Source of the DNA: Aliamphritea spongicola
GTDB lineage: Bacteria; Pseudomonadota; Gammaproteobacteria; Pseudomonadales; Balneatricaceae
Assembly (NCBI GenBank): GCA_024347235.1
Contig: AP025283.1
Coordinates: 4,898,001-4,962,000 of the forward strand
DNA length: 64,000 nucleotides
Direction of reading: 5' to 3'
Each line of letters begins with the position of its first letter. Position 1 is the first letter of the stretch. Positions 39,479 through 50,409 of this stretch are shown here, one piece after another. The position numbers and the translations under genes are program-made. The notes under the pieces are model-generated. The model searched no databases. It was given only the letters and a program-made list of their open reading frames with translations, and had not been told where the DNA came from.

Positions 39479-39516
39479 GGGTTGCGGTCAACAACCAGAA
39501 AATCACACTGGAGTGA

Positions 39517-40859
39517 TCAGCTCCAAGGGAACGGACTATTAGAAGTCGGGTGAAGCTTACCCTCTTCAAAACGGGAGAACCGGAATGGCTCCAGCAGGCT
39601 TGGCTTCTCACCCACAACCTGTTCAGCCACCAGCTTACCTACACCCAGCATCTTATAACCGTGGTTAGAATCCGCGATCACGAAGCAGTTCTTACGGAAG
39701 GTGTCGAATACCGGGAAGCTGTCCGGAGTGAAGCAACCGATACCGCCGGACGCTTCGTCCTTATACTTGGGAATCGTGCCTTCAAAACGCTTCTGACAGT
39801 GCGCCAGTGCAGATACCCACATGTGCGCAAAGTCAGGGCCCACGATGAATTCAGGGGATTCAGGACCGTACGGATCAACCTGTACGGAATCCGCTGGCTT
39901 ATCAACGATGAACGGTGCTGCACCGCCCTGTACGCCGCCGAAGTGGTAGTCAGGCTTGTAGTAAATGCCCCACATGTCTTCAGTGATCAGAGAACCGTCA
40001 ACGTCGGAATACAGCGGTGCATTGCTGTCCACGTGAATAACCGGTGGCATCTTGCCGTCGTTGGTAACCTGCAGGCCAGGGTCTACACCCAGGGTACCTT
40101 CCTGCAGTGACCAGTAAACCCACATCGGTACGTCGGTAGCAATCTGGCCAGAGGTTGGGTTCTTGATGTTGATGTGCTTCGGCAGATCCAGCATTTCCCA
40201 GAAGGATTTCACCCACGGGCCGGCACCGATAACCACGTAATCCGTTTCGATATCACCCTTGTTGGTTTCTACCTTGGTGATCGCGCCGTCAGTCGCCTGC
40301 TGGAAGCCAGTAACGGTAACGCCGGTAATGATGCGTACGCCTTCCGCTTCTGCCTTGGCCGCCAGGCCGTACATCGCCTTGGTGTTGTTTGCATAGCCGC
40401 CTGGCATTTCGTGCAATACAGAAGTAATGCCCTGAGCCTGCCAGTCGTGGAAGATGGTCTTCATGTAATCGGTACAGTCTTTTTCACCTTCGATGAATTT
40501 AGACTCATAACCGATGGCCTGCTGCTGTTCATAAATGGAAGCAACGTCTTCATGCATGGATTCCGGGCTGATCTGCATATAGCCAACCGGGTGGTAGCTG
40601 TAAGCCTTTGGATCGCTTTCCCATACCTTTACGCTGTGTGCCATCAGCTCACGCATAGCCGGCTGGAAGTAGTTGTTACGGATAACACCGCAGGCGATAC
40701 CGGTAGCACCGGCAGAGATGCCGGACTTATCCAGGATGATAATGTCTTCGCCGCTGCCTTTACCGCGTTTTTCAGTTCCAGCGCCAGGTGATACGCGGTG
40801 CTCAGACCGTGAATACCGGCACCAACGATCACATAAGGTGAACTCTTTGGGAATGCCAT
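39517..40859 (-). CDS. FAD-dependent amine oxidase/dehydrogenase, SoxB-like (one frameshift)
   Basis: About 447 residues. The dinucleotide-binding motif is VIVGAGIHGLSTAYHLAL near the N-terminus. One extra base at about 40763 restores DIIILDKSGISAGATGIACG, the loop that normally carries the FAD-linkage or substrate-gate residues of the DAO family. The C-terminal FAD segment is FVIADSNHGYKMLGVG. It lies 132 bp after soxG on the same strand, as a fifth gene of the operon, and is distinct from the soxB at the head of it. It probably oxidises another N-methylated amine or a D-/secondary amino acid. Confidence 0.8.
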
Positions 40860-40991
40860 GTTGTCGTTCCTGTTATTTTTGTGTGAGGCTGAAGCCTCAT
40901 CTACTTATTTCAATTTGTTGTTTGCCACCATCACCGCTGAATCACGGTCTGGCCGCTTATTTTTATGAACCCGGCCGAAACCGGGTCCGGA

Positions 40992-41705
40992 TCACGCCAG
41001 TAGTGCAGCCAGACCCGCCGGCTTACCACCAAATTCATCCATTGCGTCCTGCAGGCAATCCCACATGAACTCAACTGAACTCACATCACACAGCAGGTGG
41101 AAGGCCAGCACGGTGCTGCCATCCGCCAACTGCACATCATCACGGATAAGAATGCTGTTTAACCGGGCCACCGAGGTTTGCGCCACCTGATGGTTGGCAA
41201 ACTCTTCCGCGGCAAAATCAATGCCGCAGACCTTGGCCAGCATGTCCCGTAAATGTTCTCCGGTGAGCAACAGCCAGGCGTGGCTGTCGCTGCGTGGCAG
41301 TGAATAGCAGGCAGTGTCTGCATCCATTTGCCAAGTATTTGCTAATTGCTGCGACATACCAGCGGTTACCTGCAGATCACTGAGGATCAGGTGTTCCTGT
41401 ACCGACAGGCTCGCCACCAGTGAACCGTCTTCCTGACGGGTTGCCCGGTTTGGTTCAGCCGGGATTGCAACGCCCTGCTGGGTCAGCCATTCCGGTGCCT
41501 GACGGCCCTTAAAGCCGCTGCGTGGCAGCATGGAAAGGTCCACCATCGCCAGTGATTTCAGTTGTTGTGCATCGTCTGCCGCAAACTGTTTAACCACAGT
41601 TGCGCCATTCAGGCCGGCAAATTCCGCTCCGGCTTGCTGTTGTTTACGGTACAGCTGACTGCGGCGTAATCCGCTGTCCGGCGCTGCTGTTACAAATTCA
41701 TTCAT
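40992..41705 (-). CDS. soxG: Sarcosine oxidase subunit gamma
   Basis: Intact, 237 residues. The SoxG-type content includes a folate-enzyme-like fold with KSLAMVDLSMLPRSGFKGRQ, PRSDSHAWLLLTGEHL, and a C-terminal LLCDVSSVEFMWDCLQDAM. It lies 21 bp after soxA. Heterotetrameric sarcosine oxidase turns sarcosine into glycine, H2O2 and 5,10-methylene-THF; gamma is a small structural subunit near the flavin. Confidence 0.85.
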   Translation of the reverse strand: MNEFVTAAPDSGLRRSQLYRKQQQAGAEFAGLNGATVVKQFAADDAQQLKSLAMVDLSMLPRSGFKGRQAPEWLTQQGVAIPAEPNRATRQEDGSLVASLSVQEHLILSDLQVTAGMSQQLANTWQMDADTACYSLPRSDSHAWLLLTGEHLRDMLAKVCGIDFAAEEFANHQVAQTSVARLNSILIRDDVQLADGSTVLAFHLLCDVSSVEFMWDCLQDAMDEFGGKPAGLAALLA

Positions 41706-41726
41706 CTCGTTTTCCTCGCAGCGGGA

Positions 41727-44654
41727 TTACAGGTTCTGACGGGCGGTGTCAGGATCATAGAAAGGCAGCGCGACAACCTTGGCGGCAACCGGCGCACCGT
41801 CGACTTTAATGACGATATCGCTGCCCGGCTCTGTTTTGCCCGGCGGTACATAAGCCATACCCACTGGCTTACCCAGTGTCGGGGAGTAGTTACAGGAAGT
41901 GACCCGGCCAGTCATTTTGTCGCCGTCGATCACCAGATGGCTTTCCTGCGGTACCGGCGCTTTCGGATCATCCACCACGAAGCCCACCAGCGAGCGGTAC
42001 TGCGGTGCTTTGTTCAGCTCGCGGATAATCCGCTGGCCCACAAAGAATGGCTTCTTGTTGGAGACCGCCCAGCCCATCTGTACTTCTTCCGGCGTGGACA
42101 TAGCGTCGGTGTCCTGACCGATAATGATGTGGCCTTTTTCCAGACGCAGTACCCGCTGTGCTTCAATGCCGAATGGCTTAATACCGTGCTCTTTACCGGC
42201 GGCCATCAGGGCATCCCACAGTGCTTCACCGGCATGTTGCGGAACGTGTACTTCGTAACCCAGCTCGCCGACGAAACCGACGCGGATCACCCGGGCCCGA
42301 ATGCCTGCCACATGGCCTTCACGCACGCCCATGTAAGGGAATGCTTCGCTGCCCAGATCAATGTCTTCACAAAGTTTGCTTAGTACTTCACGGGCTTTAG
42401 GTCCGGCGATGTTCACACCGCACCAGGCGGAGGTCACGTTGGCAATGTCCACATCCAGACACCACTGAGCGTTCCACTTCAGCATGTTCTGATACACACG
42501 GTCGACACCGCCGGTGGTGGCTGTCACGTAGAACAGCTGGTCATGGAAACGGCAGCTTACGCCGTCATCAATCACCACACCGGCTTCATTGGTCATCAGG
42601 GCGTAACGGGCACGGCCCAGCGGCTGTTTGGCAAAGCCAAAGGTGTACACCCGGTTGAGGAACTCACCGGCATCTGGACCGCGAACTTCAATGCCACCCA
42701 GAGTGGATACATCCACCAGACCGACATTGTTACGCACGTTATTCACTTCCGCGGCGATGCAGTTATCACGCTGGTTCACCGGGCCGTAATACGCCGGACG
42801 ATACCAGGCACCGGCCTGCAGCATTTGTGCACCGGCTTCCAGGTGACGGTGATGCATATTGGTGTAACGGGCCGGGTAGAAACTGCGGCCTGCGAGGTGC
42901 CCCAGACGTTCCGGCGCAAACGGCGGACGGGCCGTGGTAACACCGGTTTGGGCAACACTCTTACCGGTGGCATTCGCCACAATACGGGCAGTTGCCAGCG
43001 CGGAATGACGGCCCTGAGAAGGCCCCATGCCACAGGTTGAGTAACGCTTCACCAGCTGCACGTGCTCATAGCCGTCACGGGTGGCATTCACAATGTCTTT
43101 GATCTGCAGATCTTCATCGAAATCGACGAATTCCTTACCCTTCGGATGGGGAAGATCGGCCAGCTATAGTTCGGGCTGTTGGCACTGTCATCCGCTATCG
43201 GAGCAGGTTCAGCCATGGCGCTGACGCGCTCAACGGTTTCCGCCAGACGGTTAACCGCAATCGCTGCAGCCCGCTGGGCATCACCGCATACCGCATTCAC
43301 CGACCAGTTCGCATTCACGGAACCGGCAATCTGGAACGCCTTCGGCAGCTTGCTCAGGGTGAACATGGCAGTATCGTCGTTGTAGCTTAACTGACCACCG
43401 GCCTGACAAATCAGCTGATAGGTCGGGGTATAGCCCACCGCCATACACAGCAGATCACAAGCGAAGGTTTCGCCGCTGTCAGCACATGTACCCTTACTGA
43501 CCTGCTGACGGATTTCAACCGCCGCCAGATGCTTCTTGTCACCGCTGGCTTTGGCTGCATACACCGCATGGTTGCTCAGAATCCGTACACCGCGCTGGCT
43601 CACCGCCTGCATCAGTTCACTTTCCGGCGCGGCATCACGCAGTTCAGCAATCGCAACCACTTCAATGCCGGCATCCAGCATATCCAGTGCCGTTGCATAA
43701 CCTTCATCGTTACCGGTAACGACCACTGCTTTCTGACCCGGCTTCACGCCGTAGAGCTTAATCAGACGCTGGATCGCGCTGGACATCATCACGCCCGGCA
43801 GATCGTTGTTGTGGAATACCGCCTGCTGTTCCAGCGAGCCCACACACATGATGGCTTCTTTAGCCCGTACCTTGTACAGACGCTTGCCCTGAATCACCGG
43901 CAACCAGTTATCACCGAAGTAGCCGTTACACGCCGCATCCAGTTTCACATCAATGTTGGCGTGGCTTTCAATGTCAGCAATCATCGCCTGACGCAGCGCT
44001 TCTGCCTGCGTGCCTTCCGCATCCAAGCGGCTGTACGCCAGGCTGCCACCCAGAATCGGGTTCTCATCCACCAGCAGAACTTTCGCGCCCTGCTCAGCAG
44101 CCTGAATGGCAGCAGTCATCCCGCAGGGCCTGCACCCACAACCACCAGATCGTAGAAGCTGTACTGCTTGTCGTAGTATTCCGGCTCGAAGGTGTCATCC
44201 ACCACACCCAGACCTGCAGCCTTACGGATCACCGGTGCCCATTTTTCCCAGGCGCCGGCTGGCTTGTAGAAGGCCTTGTAGTAAAAACCCACCGGCATGA
44301 ACTTGCTGAACATGCCCAGATGGCGGCTGCTGTCTTTTCCAGGCTACCGGTAAAGTTCTGGCCGGATACATTCAGGCCGTCGCGAATAGTTTCCCGGTCC
44401 GCCAGTACGTTCGGGTCCGATGGCAGCTGTACCAGGGTATTGGCGTCCTGACCGGCCATGGTTAATGCACCGCGCGGGCGGTGATACTTGAATGAACGGC
44501 TGATCAGCCACTGGCCGTTCGCCGCCAGTGCGCTGGCAATGGTATCGCCGGCAAAGCCTTTAAATTCGCGGCCGTCAAAAGAGAAGCTGACAGTTTTGCT
44601 GCGATCTACCAGCAAACCGCCATTGGCCAGTCGGTTATCGTTATAAACAGGCAC
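41727..44654 (-). CDS. soxA: Sarcosine oxidase subunit alpha (three frameshifts)
   Basis: About 976 residues, the usual SoxA length. The N-terminal 2Fe-2S-ferredoxin-like domain (SFSFDGREFKGFAGDTIASA) is followed by a NAD-binding flavoprotein domain (LVVVGAGPAGMTAAIQAAEQ, ALDMLDAGIEVVAIAELRD) and a C-terminal GcvT/aminomethyltransferase domain (NMHHRHLEAGAQM, RFHDQLFYVTATTGGVD, GELGYEVHVPQHAGEALWD) that transfers C1 units to tetrahydrofolate. Repairs are one base each at 44332-44336, 44120-44122 and 43148-43151. It starts at ATG 44654, two bases from the soxD stop. Confidence 0.92.
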
Positions 44655-44656
44655 GG

Positions 44657-44950
44657 TTACTCTCCTTCCACAGCGGTGAATTCAACCCGCTGATTAAATA
44701 CTTCGCTGGCGGGAAACGTTCTGATAATTTCATCGGTAATGGTGTTCCGTTCCGCCAGAAACCAGTACGAAGTCGCACTGTGACACCACCATTCGCGGAC
44801 GATACCCGCAGCATTTTCATGGAAGTAAACGTGCTCCACCCATTCGCGGCTGTCGCAGCGGTTCGGGTCCGGCATTTCGTGCAGCTCACCGCCGTAAATA
44901 AATTCTGAGATATTGCGTGGCCCGTTCAGCGGGCAGTTCAGTATTTTCAT
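44657..44950 (-). CDS. soxD: Sarcosine oxidase subunit delta, variant lacking zinc cysteines
   Basis: Intact, 97 residues. It starts MKILNCPLNGPRNISEF. Typical SoxD has CPxCG here and a late HxxGC motif that together hold zinc. In this copy the second cysteine is Asn and the late motif is HSATSYWF, so the zinc site is probably absent. The remaining pattern (REWVEHVYFHENAAGIVREW, TDEIIRTFPASEVF) is that of a marine SoxD subgroup often found near MttB genes, as I recall. It lies between soxB and soxA as usual. Confidence 0.85.
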   Translation of the reverse strand: MKILNCPLNGPRNISEFIYGGELHEMPDPNRCDSREWVEHVYFHENAAGIVREWWCHSATSYWFLAERNTITDEIIRTFPASEVFNQRVEFTAVEGE

Positions 44951-44966
44951 GACTCTTTTCTCCCGC

Positions 44967-46210
44967 TTAGTGGCTGGCCGCGGTCGCGCCGGCTTCGTTG
45001 ATTTGCTGATGACGGTAGAAGCGTTCCAGCTCGAACGGCTTAATCAGTTCAGGTGGCTTACCGGTGGCAACCAGCTCCGCCATGGTCTGGCCGCAGATTG
45101 GCGTGGCCTTGAAGCCCCAGGTGCCCCAGCCCGCATCCAGGTAGTAATTTTCCACCGGGCTCAAACCCATAATCGGGCTGTAGTCTGGGGTCATATCCGT
45201 GATACCGGCCCACTGACGCATCAGCCGTGCCTGTGACAGGAACGGGAACAGTTCCAGCGCCGCCGCCGCCAGAGACTCTTTCATATCCAGGGTTGAACGG
45301 GTGTTGTACAGCGGATACGGATCGGAACCACCGCCGATAACAAATTCACCACGGGAGGTCTGGTGTACATAGACGTGAACGTGTGGCGAACTGACGTGCG
45401 GCGTCAGCAGCGGTTTGTACGGCTGGGTAACCATCGCCTGTAACGGGAAGCTGTGCACCGGCAGTTTGATACCCGCCATTTTCGCTACAACCGAGCTGGT
45501 ACCGGCAACCGCCTGTACCACAGAACCACAGCTAATGGTGCCGCGGTTAGTTTTAACACCGGTGACCTTACCGTTACTAACCAGCACGTCTTCCACTTCG
45601 GTCAGTTGGTGCAGTTCAACACCGCGCTCGCAGGCACCTTTCATGTAGCCCCATGCCACTGCATCGTGACGGGCAGTCGCCCCGTCCGCATGCCACAAGC
45701 CTGCCATGATCGGGTAACGGCCGTCTTCCGGCATATTCAGGTTCGGTACCAGTTCGCGAATGGTCTGACGGTCCACCAGCTCAGAACGTACGCCCAGATG
45801 CTGGTTAACCTCAGCCCGCCAGCGGAAGCTGCGCACCGCTGCATCACTGTGGGCCAGGGTCAGCTGACCGCGGTTTTCCATCATGATGTTGTAGCCGAAT
45901 TCGTTACTCAGGTTCTGGTAAAGTTTCACAGAATCCCGGTAAAAGCTGACGCCTTCTTCGGTCAGGTAGTTAGAACGGATTACCGCGGTATTCCGGGCAG
46001 TGTTACCGCCCCCAGATAACCTTTGTCCAGCACGGCGATATTGGTCACGCCATGGTACTTGGACAGGTAATACGCACAGGCCGCCCCGTGACCACCGGCA
46101 CCGATGATGACCACGTCGTAATGTTTCTTCAGCTCCGTGCTGCTGGGTGTGAAATGGTGCTGGGCGGGATATTCCTTGCTCAGACCATATTTTAATAAGC
46201 CAAAAGGCAT
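44967..46210 (-). CDS. soxB: Sarcosine oxidase subunit beta (one frameshift)
   Basis: About 414 residues, first gene of the operon, starting at ATG 46210 (MPFGLLKYGLSKEYPAQHHF) with GGGAGG six bases upstream. The FAD motif is VVIIGAGGHGAACAYYLS. One extra base in the run at 46009-46013 restores GYLGGGNTARNTAVIRSNYL, the segment where covalent FMN attachment and substrate access map in SoxB. The C-terminal GWGTWGFKATPICGQTMAEL is the family's second FAD block. Beta carries the sarcosine-oxidising flavin site. Confidence 0.92.
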
Positions 46211-46318
46211 TATTGCCTCCCTACCGCGGGTATGTATTGATTGATTTAAAACGTGCCGAACACGCTTTGATCGAGCAAATATCGGCAATAGTGACGGGGA
46301 ACGCAACGAAATACGCGC

Positions 46319-46339
46319 ATTATTAGAGAGACTAATAAT
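46319..46339. promoter_or_regulatory. Perfect palindrome upstream of soxB
   Basis: ATTATTAG-AGAGA-CTAATAAT, 8-bp arms with a 5-bp spacer, lies 109 bp before the soxB start. It resembles a repressor or activator operator, and a weaker copy lies at 46452. Confidence 0.5.
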
Positions 46340-46451
46340 GCTGACAAGGAAGGCTTATTAACGACCGGTTTCTGTCGCTGTCCTGTTCGGCTGCCAGCCA
46401 GTTTTGTTTATTAATTGCACAAAAAGGGCCTTTTCAGGCCCGCTCATAAAA

Positions 46452-46471
46452 ATTATTAGTATTACTGATAG
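46452..46471. promoter_or_regulatory. Second, degenerate copy of the soxB-upstream palindrome
   Basis: ATTATTAG-TATTA-CTGATAG repeats the left arm exactly and most of the right arm of 46319-46339, 133 bp further upstream, near the glutaminase stop. Confidence 0.4.
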
Positions 46472-46493
46472 TTTAGTTAGTTTTACTATCTGC

Positions 46494-47401
46494 TCAGAAA
46501 ACCGAGCGCCCCAGCGCAGTGGTAAACAGTTCCAGAGCGGCGGTTCCCACCAGCGAGTTACCGTTCTGGTTCAGCTCCGGAGACCAGACACACACGCACA
46601 GTTCACCGGGAATCACCGCCACAATGCCACCCCCGACACCGCTCTTGCCCGGCATACCCACCCGGTAGGCAAAGTCGCCGGCAACATCATACAGGCCGGC
46701 CACCATCAGCAGAGCATTCAGCTGCTTGGTTTGCTGAGCAGACAGTAACGGTACGTCGGTATTCAGCGGGTAACCGCCATTGGCGAGATAAATAAACGTA
46801 CGGGCCAGATCCACACAGCTCATCCGCAGCGCACAGTGATAAAAATAGGTTTGCAGCAGAGTATCCACATCATTATGGATATTGCCGAAGGATTTCATCA
46901 GATAGCTGATGGCCGCGTTACGGTCGCTGTGACGATATTCTGAGAGTGCCACACGCTGATCTGAAACCACCTGCGGATTGCCGCTTAGCTGACGCACCAC
47001 ATCGAGAATCCGGTGCTTCGGTGCAGATAAGCGGGACACCAGCGCATCGGTCACCACCAGGGCACCGGCATTAATGAAAGGATTACGGGAATGCCCTTTT
47101 CATATTCCAGCTGTGCCAGTGAATTAAATGCCTGTCCGGAGGGCTCCTTCCCAACCCGTTCCCAGAGTTCATCCCCATACCGGTTCATGGCCAGCGTCAG
47201 TGCCAGGGCTTTGGAAATACTCTGAATTGAAAAGGGCTCGGCCGCATCACCGGCCTGATACACCGTGCCATCCACCGTACAAACAGCCATGCCCAGTTTG
47301 TCCCTGGCAACATTGCCCAGCTCAGGGATGTAACTGGCCACTTCTCCCTTACCGATCAGTGGCCGGACCTCAGTAATAATGTCTTCCAGAAGTTGCTGCA
47401 T
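46494..47401 (-). CDS. glsA: Glutaminase (one frameshift)
   Basis: About 302 residues, beta-lactamase-like fold. The active Ser-x-x-Lys is in PFSIQSISKALALTLAM; NPFINAGALVVTD (restored by one extra base near 47087-47089) and CVDLARTFIYLANGG follow, and GMPGKSGVGGGIVAVIPGEL closes the pocket. It hydrolyses glutamine to glutamate and ammonia. It is co-oriented with the sox operon but separated by 283 bp containing candidate operators. Confidence 0.93.
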
Positions 47402-47462
47402 TCTGTTTCCTTTACGAGGCTGGCACAGTGATTTTCAGTGATGGAATGTTCAGTATCTGCAA

Positions 47463-48720
47463 TTACTTCCGCTTAGACGGTTTTTCTTACCGGCACCGGC
47501 AGATTTAACAATTTTGGTACGGGTGACCTTATTGCTGCGGGGCGCTTTGCGGGCTTTCTTAAGATACTTTTTCAGACCTTCACGCTTACTGACTTCAAAA
47601 CCTTCCATATAAACCCGCTTAATACGGCTGCCGATCAGGTGTTCGATGTCATTCAGGGTACGCTCTTCTTCACGGCTGACGAAGGAAATCGCCTTACCCG
47701 GCATACCTGCACGGCCGGCACGGCCAACCCGGTGAACGTAGTCTTCCGCCAGATACGGCAGGTTAAAGTTCACCACATGTTCCAGCCCCTGAATATCCAG
47801 ACCGCGGGCGGCAACTTCAGTCGCAATCAGCACCTGTACCTTGCCGGATTTAAAGTCGGCCAGCGCCCGGCGACGGGCCCCTGGCTGATATCACCGTGGC
47901 AGATAACGCCTTTGATGCCATCGACTTTCAGGTCCATAGCCAGGCTGTCGGCCTGCGCCTTGGTACTGGTGAACACCAGTACCTGAAACCAGTTTTCTTC
48001 TTTAATCAGCTTGGCAAACAGGTCCGGCTTACGCTGCTCATCAATCTCATACACAACGTGGTCGATGGTATCGGCAACCACATTCTGCTTCGCCACCCGG
48101 ATGACTTCCGGACGTTTCAGCAACTGCTTCGACAGCTCATTCACATCCGGAGAAATGGTGGCGGAGAACAGCAGGCTCTGGCGGCTTTCCGGGGTCTGTT
48201 GCAAAATTTTGCTGACGTCCGACAGGAAGCCCATATCCAGCATCCGGTCCGCTTCATCCAGCACCAGAAACTCCACCTGTGACAGGTGCAGGTTACATTC
48301 CACCGCATGTTCAATCAGCCGGCCGGGGGTAGCGATCAGTACATCCACACCCTTCGCCAGTTTATTCGCCTGTTTTGCCACGGTGGTACCGCCGTACAGA
48401 GCCAGCACGCTTAATGGCAGATTCTGTGCGTAGCGGCCAATGGTATCCGCCAGCTGCTCTGCCAGCTCCCGGGTAGGGGTCAGGATCAGCGCCCGGACAT
48501 GACCCGGCTGAACCTCTTTTGGCCGTTCTGTCATCTGCTGCAGGATGGGCAACGAAAACGCTGCAGTTTTACCTGTGCCGGTCTGGGCATTGGCCAGAAT
48601 GTCCTTGCCGCGGCGCGCCGGCACGATTGCCTGCTGCTGAACCGGTGTCATATCGGTATAACCGCAGGCATCCAGCGCACTTAACAGATCAGCGGATAAA
48701 TCGAGAGAGGAGAACTTCAT
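47463..48720 (-). CDS. rhlE: DEAD-box ATP-dependent RNA helicase, RhlE-type (two frameshifts)
   Basis: About 419 residues. Motifs in order: Q-motif (GYTDMTPVQQQAI), Walker A (ANAQTGTGKTAAF), PTRELAEQ, TPGRLIEH, DEAD in VLDEADRMLDMGF, SATIS, then VLIATEVAARGLDI and HRVGRAGRAG in the second RecA domain. One extra base at 47879-47882 joins the two domains, and one at 47481-47485 gives the basic tail ending KKKPSKRK with stop at 47463. It probably acts in ribosome assembly or mRNA turnover. Confidence 0.93.
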
Positions 48721-48969
48721 GGCAAAACCTTTTCTGGCGACCGCTCACGGGTCAGCATCTATTAAAATTGCGCCTATTGTAGAGGATTTAACCGCCATTA
48801 GAGACTCTTACTGCACAAATTTCCCGGAATATCCCTGTCAGGGCTTTTCTCGCCATTAAGATTCTGTAAAGTTACCCGGCGGTTAATTAAAAACGTAATA
48901 CATCCAAGAATAAGAACCTGAAAACACCGGATAAACGCTTAACAATGCCGGTGCCGCTGCGGAGAATCT

Positions 48970-50228
48970 ATGCTGTTATTCCGTTCATTCCCCTGAGTAG
49001 TCCACTTATACAAACCTGTGCCATCACCCTCGGTATCGCATCATCCCCGCTGATCCAGGCCGCCGGATTTCAGTTAAAAGAGCAAAGCGCCGAAGGCCAG
49101 GGCAATTCATTTGCCGGCCAGACCGCCAAAGCACAGGACCCGGGCACGGTATTTTATAACCCGGCCGGTATGACCCGCCTGCAGGGCACCCAGTTAGAAG
49201 CGAATCTTTCTTACATCGCCCCCAGCGCCGACTATAAACACGACAGCAACTCCACCGCCGGCACGCCCTTCACCAACACCCAGCAAAACGGCGCGGAAGA
49301 CGGGCTGGTTCCCTCACTGTTTGCGGTCTGGGGTGAATCAGAAGCCGTTAAACTGGGCTTGGCAGTGACCGTCCCCTTTGGCCTTTCCACCCAGTATGAC
49401 ACCAACTGGGTCGGGGCTAACGCCAACGTAAAAGCGAAATCAAAACCCTCAATATCGCCCCGGCGCTGGCATACCGGGTCACCGAAAACCTGTCCTCGGG
49501 GCCAGCCTGCAGTTCAACAAAGTAGAAGGCACCCTGACCCGGCAGGTCACCACCGGTCTGAATACCGCGACGGCCTCTGTTATCGAAGCAGATGATACCG
49601 GCTGGGGATACGGCCTGGGCCTGCTCTGGGAATACAGTGATGGCGGCCGGATCGGCCTGAATTACCGTTCGCAGATTAAGCACCGGCTTGAAGGCACCGT
49701 AAAATTGTCGGCGTCAGCACTCAGAACGCTGACACTCATATTACCCTGCCTGCCATTGCCTCCCTTGGCTGGTATCAGCAACTGGATAACCGCTGGGCAT
49801 TGCTGGCAGATCTGGCCTGGACAGACTGGTCACAACTGGATCAGCTGGTAATTAACAACACGGATACCGGCGCGCACATTTCCACCATTGATTACTTCTG
49901 GCAGGACACCGTGTTTGCCGCCATCGGAGCCAACTATCAGTACAGTGACAAACTGCAGCTGAAGTTTGGTGTTGCTTACGATGAAGGGGCAGCCAGCGAC
50001 GCCTACCGGTCTGCCGGCATTCCCGATGCTGACCGCACCTGGGCATCGGTTGGGGCGTCCTATCAGCTCACCCCGGCAACCCGCCTGAACATTGGTTATT
50101 CCCACCTGTTTACCAAAGAAGCCCGCGTATCCGACAGCCGGACCAGTGCGGCCGTCCCCACCAGCTATTCCGGCAGCTTTGACTCTGAAGTGGATATCCT
50201 CAGCCTGGGGCTGGTGATGCAGTTTTAG
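48970..50228 (+). CDS. fadL: FadL/OmpP1-family outer membrane fatty acid transporter (four frameshifts)
   Basis: About 420 residues. I start at ATG 48970 with GGAGA upstream. One extra C at 48990-48993 completes the signal peptide, which ends SPLIQAAGFQLKEQSAEGQG, the classic FadL mature N-terminus. GTVFYNPAGMTRLQGTQLEA and the terminal DILSLGLVMQF are family features. Further repairs are at about 49436-49440, 49493-49496 and 49701-49704. It precedes the fatty acid degradation operon by 180 bp and would bring long-chain fatty acids or other hydrophobic compounds across the outer membrane. Confidence 0.9.
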
Positions 50229-50409
50229 ATTTTTCAGATACCTCCCCGGCCCTGCTCCCCGGGGCTGAGCGTCGGTTTTACGGTTAGCGGGCTCACGTGC
50301 TGCAATTGCAAGTGACCTATAGGGAACTACACTTACTTATAGCGCCTGACGCTGTAAGTTATGTCGCCGTCATGCGCATCCCAAAGGACACAACCCCGGG
50401 AGACATGGC

